From NCBI GenBank assembly GCA_026929865.2, contig CM049417.1:15296501-15360500 (forward strand): a stretch of 64,000 nucleotides of DNA. Direction: 5' to 3'. Numbering within the stretch: position 1 is the stretch's first letter; each line of letters starts with the position of its first letter. Source of the stretch: Hyperoplus lanceolatus. Lineage: Eukaryota > Chordata > Actinopteri > Uranoscopiformes > Ammodytidae. A program made the translations under genes and the position numbers. Shown here piece after piece: positions 61,497 through 64,000 of this stretch. Below the pieces are notes generated by a model. The model did no database searches, was not told the DNA's origin, and saw only the letters and a program-made list of their open reading frames with translations.

Positions 61497-64000
61497 ATCT
61501 TAGCCTGATGAAATATGTTCCTCTCATTGCAACTGATAATGTAAGGTTTAAGGGCATTCTTGCAGCAGTTTACTTTCTGCTCTCAGGAGATTTTGTCATA
61601 GTCACATGCAACGACATTCATTGGCTGCTCTTTGGGCAACTTTGCTGCATACATTCCAATACTGCTCTCAAAACACCTTACAACCTTACCGTATTTGAGT
61701 GCAGCATTCATAAAAACTAACTGCTAATGAAGAATATAACAAATTTAGGAGGAAAAAAAGGAAAAACCTGTTTTTTCTCCAAGTTGCAGCAATTTTGGTT
61801 TAAAAGAAGAAAGACATGTTGTTCAATATCTGCTTAATGTATGCAGTTGCCTGGTAACACATGAGCCATACACGTGATAAATGCTATATCAAGGTGTCCT
61901 GCTGTGAGTTGGTTTTGGAGTGTGTCTGCTCCCTAGAGGTCAAACTTCACCTACAGCAGCTGCAATATATGTTGTATGAAGTCGTACTTTTAAGAATCAC
62001 CGCAGGAAAACCTGCAGTGAAAAAAAAGAAAAGAAAAATACTGTAGGTGTTGAACTGACAAGCTGTCCTTCACCGAGATAACTTCATAAGCGATGTTGAC
62101 AGATATTTAAAAAGAGATTTCCAGAGACACACAGTTATTATTTATAATTTGAAAATCCAACGCGAACACGTATGACAGCTCAGCAAGGGATGTCTGCTAG
62201 GTCAGGCGCAGGAAAAAGGTTCACAGTGTTGTGAGGGGAAAAAAAACATTTACATTCCATAGATTACCAAAGGCAGCACATTGTTGCTTTGTCTAATTGG
62301 TATTACCTCATCAATGTTTACAATTGGACTTGTATGAGCTTTGAGAACTGCACCACATGATCAACTTTGACAGTGCACAGTAGAGCAGTGGTCTCATCGC
62401 TAGATGACTAACCCAGACCTTTCCCCATTCACCGCCATATCGTCACATAAATCTGCTATGAAGAACACAATAGATCTTTTTTTAAGAGGAAATTATTTAA
62501 TAAACTGCTCTCTCTCTCTCCTTGTCAGAATCATATTCATCAGACAGCATACTTAAGTAAGCTCTTGACTGGAAAACACACACACACGGTTAACCAGATT
62601 TCAGCCCTTATTCATTGTAATATGGTACAAGACTTATTGAGAGAATGAGTTTTTCCTGATATTTATTTCACCTTGTGTTTTTAAATGCACAAACAGGTAC
62701 AGTTTTAAACGGGGACTGTTTTGTTACCTGTCCACAACTAACACTCACAGACACTTTCTCGACCTTTTGATAAATGAGTTAGCTTGCTAATAACCAACCG
62801 ACGTTCAATATTTTCCCAATGTGGGCAAGTCGGTTGCAGTGTAAGAACTGCAATTGTAGAACCAGTTTATTAGCTTACGCTAGCTTGCTGCTCACAAACG
62901 AACAAACTGTTGTTGTGATGGTAACCAAAGAGACTCAGCTCATTGGATGAAGCAGAATAATCTGGCCTCCAAAGGGGTATACTACAAAGCAAACTCAACA
63001 GAGCCTGGCTCTCTTTTTTTGATCTGGTTCAACATAACACATACCCTCGATCAGAGCTAACCGGTATCACGAAGGCAGTTATCAACCTCTTATGTTGAAC
63101 GAGGGTTTCAGCTTCAGGCTCTGTGCGCGTCCCCATAAGAGGGGACGTTTGGCCGTCATTTGACTCTGCTTCCGCACAGACTGGACTGATCTTGTGCCGC
63201 TAACTTTACACTAACGGACTGATTGCGAGCAGCTGACTTCGCTGACTTCACAAGAGTTTGTCAGTCTGAATGATCGCAGAAAACAGAGAGCCGAAAAAAA
63301 CTCATACTGCAAATAAGGAGAGAGTGGAAATGTTGTCAGAAAATTGGGCTACTGAATTGATTAATTTATTTTACAGATCGTTCTCGCAGTGAGAACGATC
63401 TGTAATTTTTCCATTTTTCATAGTAAGAAGGGGGAGCTCCGGTTGTGCCAAATACATGCCAAAAGTGCCAATCAATACAACTTAGTAAAATCAGCTGGCA
63501 TATTCCCCATACACACAACACACATATTAGTACAGGCATTTTGTGAGAAAAAATGGATGGACCTCTCAAAAATTGCAACAGAAACCATTTCAACTGTTTT
63601 TGACTCATGAATATGTAAGTAATAACATACTAAAAGTCTTAAGGAATCCATGTGGTGGAAAGTTATTTTCCAAGGGTTTTCTTAACCATACCTGTATGCC
63701 AATGTCCAGCTTCCTAAAGCACTGTTTTATGGTAGAGGGGATATGTGCAAAATTGTTAACCTTTTCATAAAAGCTTGAAACTTGGTACACTTATACAGTT
63801 TGGGTCTCTCTCTGAAAATGTTCTGATATTAAGCCATTGCAAAATCGACCATTTTTCATCATAACTCCTGAACAAAACATAATAACACATAACTAGTGAT
63901 GTCTATCCCTATGTTAGGGAATACTATGATACCACATACAACATCAGAATCAGTTTAGGTCAATAGTTAAGGGTGAATCCAATGTTAAAAAAAGTTTATG
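61497..64000. other. Non-coding stretch with a DNA-transposon terminus and a hairpin
   Basis: No exon recognised. From 62974, GGGGTATACTACAAAGCAAA followed by CTCAACAGAGCC resembles the terminus of a common fish DNA transposon, with no matching right end before the window stops. A perfect hairpin at 63371-63405 is listed as a finding. Confidence 0.4.
63371..63405. repeat. Perfect 15-bp inverted repeat with 5-nt loop
   Basis: TTACAGATCGTTCTC (63371-63385), loop GCAGT, then GAGAACGATCTGTAA (63391-63405). No transposon ends or known RNA fold accompany it. It is too short for a microRNA precursor. Confidence 0.9.

Overview
This window looks like a stretch of a teleost fish chromosome. It is AT-rich by eye and has no long intact open frame. 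It holds long dinucleotide microsatellites (GT, GA, CT) and a dense, varied set of transposable elements typical of ray-finned fish: hAT, Tc1/mariner, PIF/Harbinger, piggyBac and other TTAA-targeting elements, RTE-like and L2-type LINEs, and tRNA-headed SINEs. I found no exon of a cellular protein-coding gene that I can defend, no rRNA, no true tRNA and no CRISPR array. The open frames that encode recognisable proteins all belong to broken mobile elements.

Layout. Bases 1-10,600 are mostly unique sequence with a 256-bp TTAA element (4764-5019) and a 271-bp hAT MITE (5870-6140). Then come a 0.5-kb element present three times in the window (10594-11104, 17791-18369, 43888-44461), a degraded 1.6-kb Tc1 transposon (11601-13228), a 1.5-kb non-autonomous hAT (18919-20443) and a patchwork hAT (21380-22334). 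A 5'-truncated RTE-like LINE follows at 23255-24532. The largest element is a nearly complete L2-type LINE on the minus strand (about 26112-30248), with an SGNH-esterase ORF1, an AP endonuclease and a reverse transcriptase whose catalytic YADD reads YTDN. Downstream are a tRNA-SINE (32337-32597), TTAA elements (35044-35591, 56428-57298, 52074-52997), a second copy of the hAT MITE inflated by two microsatellites (38239-39116), a Harbinger MITE (41441-42463), a probable solo LTR invaded by a hAT that was itself invaded by a MITE (44874-46337), a TA-flanked element (49454-50328), a piggyBac relic carrying a Tc1-type MITE inside its transposase gene (57511-59066), and another SINE (61144-61496).

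Many boundaries are fixed by target-site duplications that I could read directly: 8 bp for four hATs, 13 bp for the RTE-like LINE, TTAA for five elements, TTA for Harbinger, TA for Tc1/mariner. The window is therefore useful for ordering insertions in time. Between the elements are stretches rich in homeobox-, POU- and E-box-like words. I list them as possible conserved non-coding elements; together with the lack of genes they suggest, but do not prove, a gene desert beside a developmental regulator. I did not find a new multi-gene system. The strongest leads are the three-copy AAGGC-rich element, the L2 element whose ORF1 and ORF2 share one frame broken by a single TGA, and the nested insertions.
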